From: Ceratodon purpureus
Taxonomy: Eukaryota > Streptophyta > Bryopsida > Pseudoditrichales > Ditrichaceae
DNA: 64,000 nucleotides
Direction: 5' to 3'
NCBI GenBank assembly: GCA_014871385.1
Contig: CM026426.1
Location: forward strand, 100,884,393-100,948,392
Below the pieces are notes generated by a model that saw nothing but the letters and a program-made list of their open reading frames with translations, did not search any database and was not told the DNA's origin. The translations under genes were made by a program, and so were the position numbers. Below, piece after piece: positions 33,503-44,764 of the stretch; the stretch's first letter is position 1, and each line of letters begins with the position of its first letter.

Positions 33503-36500
33503 ATGGAGGCAGGCGAGCTCAACCTCTGGGATTTGGAAGAGCGTGAAGCAGATAGGCTGGGGCTAACAAGTTACCCTTGCCGATGCAGAAATTGTATGGG
33601 AGGTCGCTGCATCAACAGAGCAACCATTCGGAAGCATCTCAGGACGTTTGGCAGAGACCCTCAATTCACTAAGCCTATTATGGAATGCTCTGAACTACGT
33701 GACGTAATGAGCCCTCAATATTCTGTCTAGTGTGGAAATACTTCCAGTGAATAACTTCCTGCGTTTGTTTTGCTCACGCAGGTCTTGCAGATGCGGAAAA
33801 TGGCTTTGTTGAAGAAGAAGTCACGGATATTCCCCCCGAGCCAGACAACAACAATGGGGGCATGGATGCCATAAGGATGATCATGGAGTGCCTGTCTAGG
33901 TATGATAACCTCGAGGACGATAACCCCCCAGACTGTGATCCAGCAAATGGCGACGAAGAAGACGACAAAATCCCATGGCCGGAAGAGGACCACACCGGGG
34001 ATGTAATGGATGAGTTACTAGGGCATGCCAGAACTCCTCTTTATGAAGGTGCTACAACATCTCGGTTGGTCTCTACCCTTCTGCTACTCAATTGTTTTGC
34101 AGTCTTTGGGGTTTCGAATGCGTTTGTTACCAAATTACTGCAACTACTGCGAATTCTTCTTCCAAGCGACAATCACCTACCCACTTCTCACTATGAAGCC
34201 CAGAAGTATGTGGGGAAGCTAGGACTGTCTTACAATATCATACATGCATGCCGCAATGGATGTTGCCTCTTCAGGAAGGAGCTGCAGGATGCGGAGAGCT
34301 GTCCAAAGTACAATGCCCCGAGATACAAGTCGCAGTCCAGCCGAATCCCCTCCAAAATTCTACGCCATTTTCCATTAATTCCCCATCTCAAGCGCATATA
34401 CCGATGTAAGAAGGTGGCAGAACTTAACAAGTGGCACGCCAATCGGGTAAAAGAGGGAAGTAATGTGGATTGCGTCCCCGATTCGAAGGCCTGGAAGTAC
34501 ATAGACTCACTGGATGCCAACGTCACAGCGGAGCCGAGGAACATCCGCCTGGGGATGGCTCTAGACGGAGTGAACCCATTTGTAAACCAGTCGCTCAGTC
34601 ACTCGACATGGCCCATTCTTTTGCTGAACTATAATTTGCCTGCATGGCTAGTGACAAAGCCCTTTTTTATCATGCTTTCTTTGCTGATCCCAGGGAAAGA
34701 GAGTGTGACCTCGGAGAATATTGACGTATACCTTGCTCCGCTAATCGAAGAGCTCTTGGAACTCTGGGAAGGGGTCCCTGCAATAGATGTGTCTTCAGAG
34801 CCTCCTGGACAGCATTTTAAATTGCGCTCTCTACTTCTCTGGTGCATTCACGACTTCCCTGCGTACGGACTAACGTCTGGGCAAGTCACTAAAGGGTATA
34901 GAGCGTGTACAGAGTGTGGGCCAGAAGTCTCTTCGTGGCGGTCACGGGCCTTAGGGAAGAATGTATATTTAGGTCACCGTCGGTACCTCAGCAGGTCGCA
35001 TCCCTATCATAGGCTCCGGCAGGCGTTTGATGGTCAACCGGAGCACCAGCCGCCCCCCCAAACTCTCACAGGATCAAACATCAAAGGCTTTGCACATGAG
35101 AGAATGTCCTTCCTACAAGCGTCACAGGGAAGAAGAGTTGCTGGAGAGGCCGACCCCATTCACCGTACCGGAGTGAAGCGGCTCTCAGCTTTGTACACGC
35201 TTCCATATTGGCAGGTACGAGCTAAACGCATTCTCTGGTTCCATTAACCACTACTCTCAAATATATGACTGACTGTAGTAACTGCATGTCTAGAAGGATG
35301 ACCGTGAAGAGTGCACATTCTGGTTCTAGTAAGTACCGCAAGGAACGCTGACTGTGATGTGAAACCAATTCTGATGGTAATGTTGACTGTGAAGAGTGAA
35401 ATTTGTGGTGCAAGTAACGTTTTCGGGAAAAGTTGACTGATTCTAGTAAGTTGTAGATGATCAGCTTGACTGTGAAGAGTGCTAATTCTTATCTCCATCA
35501 CTGAATTTAGATAGAGAAGTGGAAACGTTCCTATATCTTCTAAAATGCAACAGTAGATTCCATGCTAATGACGGTGAGCAGAACTGATGCTGGAATGCTA
35601 TGTCTGGAATTATTGGCAGAACCTCCTCATTAGACATGTTTTGGATCCAATGCACTGCAAAAAAAACATTTGCGAGAACATAATGAAAACGATTTGGGGA
35701 GACCGCGACACTTTGAAAGCGAGGCTCGACTTGGAGGAGGCCAATATTCGAGCACATCTGCACCCGCTTCCTGGAAGGAAACCTCGATCTGTTGTACTCC
35801 CAGCAGCTCCGTATGTACTATCCAAAGAGGAGAAGGGGACATTTCTGGACATTATCTGGAATTTGAAGACTCCTACAAACTATGCTGGACAACTTGCGAA
35901 GTGCATTGCGTTGGATGGGGACTTAAAGGGACTGAAATCTCATGACTACCATGTCATGATGCAGTAGTTGCTCCCTCTGTGCCTGCGCACTCTATTGGAC
36001 AGGGACACGCGGGTGGCAATATTGCGGCTCAGTTGGGTGTTTGTGCAACTGTGTGCAAAGTCTGTGGATCCATCGTCCATGCAGCAGTTACTGGAGTACA
36101 CAGCTGAGACACTGTGCATGCTCGAGAAGGTTTTCCCACCCTCATTTTTTAGTATAATGTCGCACCTCCCCATCCACCTTGTGCAGCAGCTGGATATATG
36201 CGCTCCTGTACACACCCGATGGATGTATCCTATTGAGCAATACTTGAAGAGATTGAAGGGCTACGTTAGGCAAGGAGCGTAGCCCGAAGGATCCATGGCA
36301 CGGGGGTACATAATAGAGGAAACTCTTGGATTCTGCACGGAGTATATGCAAGACTGTGAGCTAACGCGTAGGAGGATCTGGAACGACCAGGAAGAAGTTG
36401 CGGCAAAGAGTGAGTCCGTGGAGGGTACAAGTCAATACAGACTCCTGACATCGGATCTAAGGGGGTGGATTCACGAGTTTGTTCTTACGAACGCGGAGCC

Positions 36501-37636
36501 TCTACATTCGTAGAGGGAGTAAGAATCACTCGGATGTTCTGGGGGGAGAGTGAGGCTGAGAGAATTCTCTTGTTTCAGTCATGCGTTCTCTTTGGAAACG
36601 GAGATATGACTGTATTTAGTCCAACAGTTTGTTTTCTTCACTGCTTTTAGTAATCGAATCACAACACGTGACTATTCAATCTTTGTACATGAGATTGTTA
36701 CTGCAAGTGCTTACTGTAATTGCACGCTAAAGACTTCACATTTCACTGTGGCTTCTTACCAGGCGCCACTACGTGGAGATGGAAGAGCGATCGAAGATGC
36801 GTGCAGAGATTCGACGTCGATCACGGGGTAGAAGAGCCGAGTATCCGTCCAACGCTCAGAACCAGCCGTTCTCTGATTGGTTTCCTATTGGAGTGCAACG
36901 GGATGTGGCGGCAGGCACGCAGGTGGGTGAAGATGTGCAAGCCCTTCTCCTGCCACCTTCATGCGACGCAAAATCATATTGGAGCATGTATGCATACGGG
37001 AACCACATACGTGTGCGAGGAGTGGAGATGGACTTGGCAACGTGCGATAGCGGAGTAGCTACAACATTCTCACAGTCTTGCCGGGCCAGCAGAAAGGACC
37101 AAAACCAGAGGCTCGCGAATGTGGAGTACGTGGGGTGGGTCGAAGAGATCATTGGCGTTGACTATGGGAAGTTTGAGATCGTCGTACTGTACTGTAAATG
37201 GGTCCAAGCTACGTGGGTTGGACCCCGGGCAACTATGAAGAACTATGATGAGTATGGTTTCACTCTCGTGAAATTTGACCGCACCATTCCGTACTCCGTA
37301 GATTCGTTTGCGTTCCCCCTTCATGCTCAGCAGGTCTTCTTTGTTGACGATGTAGCACATCCTGGGTGGAAGGTTGTTCTTCGCAAAGAGGCACGAAGTG
37401 TGAGAGTGACTTCCATGGATAAGGGAACTTCAGATTTACACTGTTTGAGCTTCCGTGACGATGCTCAAAACCCGGGACTGATGGCACCGAATGTCACTGA
37501 CGATACCGCAGCAGTACCACCTGTCTTATCAAATGCCAGGGAGCTTTCTAGCAACGAGGTCCAGCTTGCTCTACAAATGGAGGACGCGGAGGTGGATTTC
37601 AATGATGAGTCACCCCAGCAAGATTGTACTGCCTAG
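33503..37636 (+). pseudogene. CACTA transposase, TNP2-like (element 2), with nonsense codons
   Basis: Same gene plan as element 1. Exon 1 (33503 to about 33680) has YPCRCRNCMGGRC. Exon 2 (about 33782-35214) has the Transposase_21 core (DGVNPFVNQSLSHSTWPI, DFPAYGLTSGQ, ACTECGPE). Exon 3 (about 35625-36510) has HVLDPMHCKKN, where the Glu of element 1 is Lys, and DUF4218 (HTRWMYPIEQYLKRLKG). Exon 4 (36763-37636) is DUF4216 (CDSGVATTF, WKVVLRKEA). In-frame TAG codons occur at 35965-35967, where Gln is expected, and at about 36280, where Lys is expected, and another precedes the last donor. With the catalytic-position Glu also changed, the protein is very likely inactive. Confidence 0.85.
35221..35620 (+). 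repeat. Degenerate repeats in intron of transposase 2
   Basis: Several copies of TTGACTGTGAAGAGTG-like units and TTCTAGTAAGT, spaced 40-70 bases apart, fill this intron. They share the TGACTGT core with the subterminal arrays. Confidence 0.55.
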
Positions 37637-37782
37637 AGAACCTTCGTCCATCATAGGAGTACTTGCAAAGGTCGCGCGGTCTATATGAGAGTTATCCGGA
37701 GCTGTGTTATGAACTCAGACAGCATTACCAGCATACGCATTGCTGGAATCAAAATGCAACTCATTACCACATTCAGTAAAGA

Positions 37783-38190
37783 AAACTGTTCACATGACTA
37801 TGCTACTTTGCAACTTAAGTAACAATTTTAGTAATGCAAACTGTCCACATGACTATGTTGCTTTGTAATCATTACCAATGTGAGTGAAGATAACTGTCTA
37901 CATGACTATGTTACTCTGGAACTTTATTACTACATTGAGTAAAGAAAACTGTCCACATGACTATGTCACTTTGCAGTCATTCCCACTGTGAGTAAAGAAA
38001 ACTGTCCACATGACTATGTTACTCTGGAACTTTATTACTACATTGACTGTTTATTACTAAAGAAAACTGTTCGCATGACTATTTTACCTTGCAAGTATAG
38101 TAACAGTCATACTAGTTGCAACCGTCCACGTGACTATGTCACCCGCAGTAATTGCCAGTCTTAGTAAAGAAAACTGTCGTCATGACTACA
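37783..38190 (+). repeat. Tandem repeat, about 53-55 bp units, eight copies
   Basis: Units contain AAACTGTCCACATGACTATG followed by a TT(A/G)CT-rich half and AGTAAAG. Unit starts fall near 37783, 37838, 37891, 37946, 37998, 38064, 38118 and 38170. The array lies directly after the transposase stop. Confidence 0.85.
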
Positions 38191-40440
38191 GAACAATAGG
38201 CGGCTTCAAAATAGTGGTCCAAATTGTAAGATTCTTAATTCCAATTTTCATTGCAGTAACGGAACAAAATTCCAAATATTCATTGAAATAAAAAAACTCG
38301 TGTAGAAGTGAATGAATTATGAATCAAAGTGCACGTTATGTCATGATCGTCAAATTGAATCTGAATTTGGAATCAGATTCCTTTAGACCAAGGTTTGTTT
38401 TTTTTAATATGTGCTAACTCGATTATTAGTATGTATTTTAAAAACGGGCATGAAAAGTTAGTACATTATAGAAGTTGTAAGAAACAGAAGTGCAAATCCG
38501 TGAGTGACGATCTTCTTGCAAAAACTGAAACAAAAACCAACAGCTGGGTCTTCACATCAAATGACCGAACCCTAGCAATATAATGCATCACATTTACTGA
38601 AAAACAATTAAAGTACAAGTAAATTAAACTCATTAAAGAATTTCCATATCTTCTCGAAATCTTGATTTATATAATGAAGCTCTAATTCTTTTCAAATATT
38701 TAAAAATCGTACACATACGGAATGTGCAGAACACAGAAGTGACGATCTCCTTGCAAAATCTCATGTAAAATTACGGACAGCTGGATCTTCACATCAAATG
38801 ACCAAATACTTGCAATTCATCACATTTCCTAAAAACATAGTTGAAGTGAAAGTAAATTAAACTCATTAAAGAATTTCAATACATTCTTGAAATCTTCATT
38901 TATACAATGAAGCTCTAATTGTTTAGAAATACGGAAAAATCGAAGACATACGGAAAATCACAGTTGGATTTTTAAATATTTAAATAAACTGTGTCGAACT
39001 CTGTAATTATTTTAAAAACATTAATAACGATATTTTGTATTCTAATTAGAGTCTTATGGTACCACAATATTTACTCTTGTAAGTCTTTTAATTCAATTAA
39101 ATATGGGTAAAATTTCATACATAATTCGGTGCAAGTAGGGAAATTTAACGAACGCAATTATTTATTATGTTTCTGTCCTTCTCTACAATATTACTCAACC
39201 GAGGGTCTTTAAAATTTCCAATAATTTAAAAATGAACATTACTAAATGCTTCTTCATCGACATCAAAATCAAATTATATTAATATAACACATGAAATATC
39301 GCTTTTGTATTATCCTAACTACTTCGAATTTATTTCTACAATCAATTTTATTCCCCCTATTTATCAAGGTTTTTCCTCTATTTCATTTCAATTTAGTGAC
39401 ATAGTTTAGATTAGATCTAGATATAATGTAGATCTAGATATAATGAGGATCTAGATATAATGTGGATCTAGATATAATGTAGATCTAGAATACATAAATG
39501 GTTCTACCGTTGTAAGGAATACGTACTTGCCATCGCACGGAACTACTTGTGCGAGATCTATGCAAAGAAGGAGTGCGTAGTGGACTATGTTTTTAGGTGA
39601 TGTGATGAATTAGGGTTGTTCCTCTTGTGTACGCCAACTCTGTGATATGTGTTGATGTGGAATATGACTCTGTAGAGACCAATATGTGTGCAAAAAACAT
39701 TTGAACATCATATCTCAGACTCTATACGTCTAATCTACATCATCTCTACATTAATATGTCACTACATTACATGGATGCATAGTTGATTCTATAGATGTGT
39801 AACTCAAATAAATTAGTTATTGCAATGAAATGAGGTCAAAGTTTTAGGGTACCTCAGGATTTACAGTATATAGCTCAAATAAGTAATTAATAAAAATCAT
39901 AGTCCTCGCATGCACGGTTATTATTGCAGAATAAATGTAAAACAATGAAGACGGAACGGAGCACAAATTCTGAAGTCCAAATTTCCCATTCAAGTTGAAG
40001 AATAAATTAAGGAAGAATGTTGTGAAATTTTTTACTATACAAGAAATCAAGAATTTATTATTAAAAATAAATAAAAATAAAAAATAAAAAAAAACAAAAG
40101 AAACAAAAATCTTGTGGTACTATAAGACTTGTTGTTGTGAGCTCCGTGAATTGATTCATATCTGAGTTAAGTGTATTTTCACCAAGTTTAATGAAAATTT
40201 AAGAACGGTGATGACATCGATCGCTTACGGGTATACTCTGGTTTACTTGGTAGAATTGTAGTTTAATATACACATGTAAACTTATAATAATGGAAAGTAA
40301 ACAATAAAATATTTTATTTTGTATAATATTTCAGTTTTAAAGAAAAATAAGAGTACTAGTTTCATAAATTAAAAATCACATATTGCACTATGTAAATATT
40401 GGCACTAATCAACATTTGAATTTTTAAAATTTTCAGAGTA
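38191..40440. other. AT-rich non-coding filler in CACTA element 2
   Basis: No gene seen. About 38497-38710 is repeated at about 38738-38943, with shared CAGCTGG-TCTTCACATCAAATGACC and AAATTAAACTCATTAAAGAATTTC. Subterminal palindromes are almost absent here, so this may be a nested insertion of unknown type. Confidence 0.5.
39413..39488 (+). repeat. 18-19 bp tandem repeat GATCTAGATATAATG
   Basis: About four to five copies of a unit containing AGATCTAGATATAATG with small variations. AGATCT and TCTAGA give each unit internal palindromes. Confidence 0.85.
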
Positions 40441-41287
40441 CAATGCCCCGAATCAATATATATGACTGTTATTAGTCTAGGTAATGAGTACATGACTACA
40501 CATAGTCACCCAGATCAGCTTTAATACAACATGGAGTCATACAGAAAACAATGACCAATATAAGTAAAGGAAACTGCATACATGACTATCAACATGACTA
40601 CATTCTGCCGGCCATCAGTGTAACTCCTCGAAATAATATGGGGAGGCAATTGATAAGGGTTCAATTGACAGCGTTGGAAATTTATAGCATGATTAATAGT
40701 ACAAGCAATCTTCATGCATCTGGAAACCCTAAGTAGGAACTTAGAGACCGTGGAGTTATAATATTTGGTGCATCTCATGCAAACATGTATTATTTTTTTA
40801 GACTTCTATGACTAATATCTAGTGATTGTAATTCTGTGAATATATATGTCTCCTAAGCACCTGCATATGAAGATGATGGACCTACCCCAACTTTACAGCA
40901 CTTACCCATTGAGGCCCCCAGTAAAGGATTTTGTCAGTCACTGGATTGAAATAAATGACTACGATTAGTGAGAAGAATGACTCCATGACGACATGCAGTC
41001 ACTGAAATGGAATTTGTTACAAAACACAGTCATAGACGATTCTAATACCAAAACCATATGACTATGTTAGTATGACTCCAGATAATAAGCACTCAAAGCA
41101 TGACTATGGGAACAGCGCCGGGGAACATATGGCCCGTTCCCAAAGACGTTCCCACCCAGGTCCTCAAAAAAATGACTGGGTACATGACTAGTCTGTGACT
41201 AGTCCATCACTGGACTCTGTTGTGACTGAATTTTGACTAAACTAATGACTGATGTAACTAGGCAGTCACATGGGCCGGTTTACAACT
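40441..41287. repeat. Right subterminal repeat array of CACTA element 2
   Basis: Repeated ATGACT and AGTCA half-sites (for example TGACTAGTCTGTGACTAG near 41187), becoming dense towards the right terminus and mirroring the left array. Confidence 0.75.
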
Positions 41288-41316
41288 AGTCACATTCGGC
41301 TGGATTTGTTGTAGTG
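41288..41316 (-). repeat. Right terminal inverted repeat of CACTA element 2
   Basis: Ends GGCTGGATTTGTTGTAGTG at 41316, followed by GCT, the second copy of the target duplication. Confidence 0.95.
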
Positions 41317-42201
41317 GCTTCATAAAGACGCCTAGGTACTCCTTGAACGCCTTGTTGACAGCCCTCTGATACGTTGGTGGTGCGTTCGTCAAGCCAAAGG
41401 GCATCACGATCCAGAGGAAAGCGCCCCATTCTGTGATGAAGGCAATCTTGTGTCTATCTTCTGGAGCTATCATGATCTGATAGTATCCAGATTGGCCATC
41501 TAGAAATGTGTACATTTCGTGTTGTGCCACGGCATCCAACACCTCCTCAGTAAACGGTAAGGAATAATGATCCTTCTTGGTAGCAACATTCAACTTCTTG
41601 TAATCAATACAGATACGCAATTGGCCATTTTTCTTTGGAACAACGACGATGGGTGATAGCCAAGTCGCCTCCTCTACTGGTACTTTAAATCCCGCAGCTA
41701 GCAGCTTGTCAATATCCTTTTTGACAATGCTGACATAGTTGGGGTTCATCCGGTATCGAGCCTGATGAATGGGTGGAACATCCTTCTCCAGCACTATCCG
41801 TTCCTGGGCGACTTATGGTGGTATGCCTTTGAGGTCTTTATAAGTCCAAGCAAACACGTCAGTGTACTCTTGTAGTAGTGCCTCTGCTGCATGAGCCTAG
41901 TCCGGTGGCAGATGCGCACTGATCTTCACAATTTTTGGGTCTTCATCAGTCCCGATGTTTAGTCAACGGAGCTCGTCTTCTTCTGTCATATTCCAGGCTG
42001 CTACCTTCACATCCCCCAACTTATCTCGTACACGTGTTTCGTCCACTTCGACACTGCCTTCAGTGAAGGTGTGAAACGAATCCGGGTAGATGACAGGATC
42101 AGTCATCGAAGGAACAGTGTTGGCTACGTCTGTCGTTTCCAAGTCAACTGTGTCGGCGACAGCTACATAGGGGGTTAGCTTGTATGTGTGCGGCGAGCGG
42201 C

Positions 42202-42233
<32 letters not shown>

Positions 42234-42235
42234 AA
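41317..42235 (-). pseudogene. pol: Gypsy element B, 5' half (pre-RT and RT start)
   Basis: The upstream part of the split pol. It shows DVFAWTYKDLKGIPP, then RYRMNPNY, TWLSPIVVVPKKNGQLRICI, KLNVATKKDHYSLPFTEEVL and VMPFGLTNAPPTYQRAVNKAF, the reverse transcriptase fingers and palm of a Tat-like Ty3/gypsy element. The frame breaks just before the FLDD box, which lies at 24379 beyond the CACTA insertion. Stops occur after EEDELR, after AHLPPD and after KGIPP, so it was already decaying or has decayed since. Confidence 0.8.
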
Positions 42236-42237
42236 AA
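42190..42237 (+). repeat. Microsatellite (GGAGAGC)n, copy 1
   Basis: Seven-base repeats GCGGCGA then GCGGAGA. The same motif recurs at 43137-43190. Confidence 0.9.
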
Positions 42238-43136
42238 AATGAAGGTCTAAATCTAATAACAGTATTTTTTTTACTAAAAGTAAAAACTTTTATTAGAAGA
42301 TTCGAATAATCTTGGAATATTCCAAGAATATCCCAAGAATATTACTATTTATAGTAATATCTTTTGACCTTATAACCGTCAATTGAATTTCATTTTTTTG
42401 GATAATTTCATTTTCAATCTGGTTCCTCTGCCCTTTTATTAAAAGTCGATACGACCGATAAACTAACTTTTTCCTACCTATGTCATTTTCTTCACATTAC
42501 TACATTTCTACCAATCTCATCATGTCATTTCTATTTATTTTTAATTATTTGGATTAACTTCTCTTCCGACATTCTTCAATTCTATCCATCGTTTCAATTC
42601 CAATTCTATCTATTTATTTTCTATCTCCAGTAGATATTTTAGAGCGTTGATGTTAATCGCCATTTAATCTTCATATTTTTCTGTTCATTTTCTTCTTATA
42701 TACTCTTTTTTCATTTTCAATTTAGTAACATTCCCCTTCCAATTTTTCTGTTAAATCCTATTTTCCCTTGCTATTAACACACCCTCTCAAAGTTGCATTT
42801 CTTGAATTTAATTTCTTTTATTTTTATTTTTTTATTTTTTTATTTTTATCATTTAGCCTTTTTTATGTTTTTTATCATTTTATCTTTTTATTTTATTTAT
42901 TTATTTTTTATTTTATTTTTAAATAGCCTCTAGTTTACCTTCAATTAATGGTTTAGGGTATTTTTTTACAAATTAATCAAAACAGTGTTAACAAACCTAT
43001 TCACGCCATTGAGTGGGATAAAATTTCTATAATATTATATTTTCCAGTATTCAAGGGCGCCGAGCAGCTACCTCTTGGATATTTAAGTAGTAGCAGTAGA
43101 AGGTCTCTTCCTCTTTGTGGGGAAAGTTCGTATGTG
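42238..43136. other. AT-rich non-coding segment between microsatellites
   Basis: About 900 bases, strongly AT-rich with long T-rich runs on the plus strand. No gene, terminal repeat or RNA structure recognised. Confidence 0.5.
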
Positions 43137-43190
43137 AGCGAAGAGCGTAGAGCGGAGAGCGGAGAGCACAGAATGGAGAGCACAGAATTG
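43137..43190 (+). repeat. Microsatellite (GGAGAGC)n, copy 2
   Basis: GAGCGAAGAGCGTAGAGC followed by GGAGAGC repeats and two GGAGAGCACAGAAT units. Confidence 0.85.
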
Positions 43191-43536
43191 ACAATTAGCA
43201 AAATTTTTAAAAGCAAAGTAGACCCTATAACCGTGGGAAATTACTAAATTAAGGCTTGATCTTGACACTTTTTTTAGGAAAAGAGTATATTACCGTGGAA
43301 TTCAGGGTTATCTCGGGTAAGAATTTATTACGTTTGTTCTCTAAGATACAAATTAGGGCTGATGTCATGATGACGTCATGCATATATTTTGTTAGATTTG
43401 TCATGGGTTTAGGCAAGATACAATGAACAGGCGATAAGTTTTAGATCAAACAAATAATTCATTCATAGGATTATGTAAATGCACAAGGCAAAAAACAACT
43501 TTCACAGAACATAAAGGAGGCAAGGTTTGAAAACTT

Positions 43537-43593
43537 CCTGGAATATTTCAAAATTCGTGTAAAATATCTTAACTGCTGAAACCAAGATATACC
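43537..43593 (+). repeat. Flanking direct repeat, left copy
   Basis: Contains TGGAATATTTCAAAATTCGTG and, further on, TGAAACCAAGATATACC. A diverged copy lies at about 44418-44476, on the other side of the small plus-strand ORF. Confidence 0.7.
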
Positions 43594-43887
43594 TTGTTAG
43601 AGTCCTTGTCTTCATCGAAGATTACTCTCTCTTCCTAGGCAGCGAAGCATCTTCATTTGAGTGATAGAAGTAGGAGATTTTCATCATAAAACAGCACTTG
43701 GTAAGCTGGGTTCCAGATGAGGAGGTCACTCTTGGTTTCTTGAGCTTGTTTCTAGGTGGCGTATTAGGATAGTGACACAGTCCTTGGCATTCCGTGCTAT
43801 ATGCGAAGGTAGCGTAGGAGTTCGGGGTGTCAATCTGCAAGCTTCCGTGGAACGTTTTAAGACTACAACAATTTAGTGTGTTGCGCG

Positions 43888-44259
43888 ATGCCGAAGGTGT
43901 GTAATGCGAGATCGAAGAGGACGAGAGCGGCTGTAGGCTTGCCTCCAAAGGCACTGGCGAGTTATGAGGAGCTGCGGCCGTGGCTGCTGGAGGTGGAGCG
44001 CGCCAGGGAACGAGGCATGGACCTGCCACCGTTTAGGCACATCGGAAGCCTCCATGTTGGTGAAGGTGAATGGCGTTGGACAGTGCTTTGTACCAATGAG
44101 CTTCTCCGTATTATGGAGTTGTCCCTAATCCCATATCCCTTGCTATTGAACGTCAATGAGAATCCAGTTGTTCAGCTGCCTGAGGTGATCATATCGGATG
44201 GCAAAACTTGCTGGTTTGATATGGACAAGAGCTGGACTGTATATCCTCCGAAGGATTAG
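43888..44259 (+). CDS. Hypothetical 123-residue protein, intronless
   Basis: Starts MPKVCNARSKRTRAAVGLPP, a basic N terminus, and ends YPPKD. The middle alternates charged and aromatic residues (YEELRPWLLEVERARERG, then GEGEWRWTVLCTNELL and ICWFD-like CWFDMDKSWTVYPP), consistent with one small folded domain. The region is more GC-rich than its surroundings, and the frame is intact. Two diverged ~57-bp direct repeats flank it at 43537 and 44418. It faces the convergent methyltransferase gene, whose stop is 506 bases to the right. No family is recognised; a plant mobile-element accessory gene or a retrocopy are both possible. Confidence 0.5.
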   Translation: MPKVCNARSKRTRAAVGLPPKALASYEELRPWLLEVERARERGMDLPPFRHIGSLHVGEGEWRWTVLCTNELLRIMELSLIPYPLLLNVNENPVVQLPEVIISDGKTCWFDMDKSWTVYPPKD

Positions 44260-44417
44260 TACTGTGAAGTCTAGTGGGGTGTTTGAATACATTCCTTTAG
44301 ATTTGGTCCCTTATTGGATCTAGATACGAGTATTCCAGCACGATGGTTTTAGATAATTTAGACGATTCTAGGAATAAGACAACTCGAAACCAACTAAAAG
44401 AAATGGTCTATAAAGTT

Positions 44418-44476
44418 CGTGGAATATTTCAGAGTTCGTGTACAATAATGGAGTAGCAGAAACCAAGATGTACACC
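44418..44476 (+). repeat. Flanking direct repeat, right copy
   Basis: Contains TGGAATATTTCAGAGTTCGTG and GCAGAAACCAAGATGTACACC, matching the left copy at 43537. Confidence 0.7.
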
Positions 44477-44764
44477 AAGTCAAGAGTAGGTAACATGGCT
44501 ATGGAAATGTGGGATTTTGAATGATTAAAATATAAATTACAGCGCAATTAAAATTTTGAGCCTTTCTTTTGTAACATTTCATTCTTCATATTATATTTTG
44601 AGGATTACAGTTGTGACATTCCATCCTTTACCAACACGGAGAGGAATTGGAAATGAGAATCATAACAAATTTAGGTTTAGGGTAGTAGAGTATTACGCAA
44701 TGAACTCCAATTAAATCAAATCAAATCAAATGAAAACAACAGTAGACCGAAGCCTCCTTCAAAC

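Larger units (their letters stand above)
24380..41316. mobile_element. CACTA (En/Spm) element 2, complete ends
   Basis: A 16,937-bp transposon bounded by inverted repeats. Both ends read CACTACAACAAATCCAGCC inward, and the match runs on to 29 bases with one mismatch. GCT flanks it on both sides (24377-24379 and 41317-41319), the 3-bp target duplication expected of CACTA elements. It interrupts the reverse transcriptase of gypsy element B. Inside are a minus-strand TnpA/TNP1-like gene, a small unknown ORF and a plus-strand transposase gene with nonsense codons, embedded in palindromic repeats related to TGACT-n-AGTCA. It is probably unable to move without help. Confidence 0.95.
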
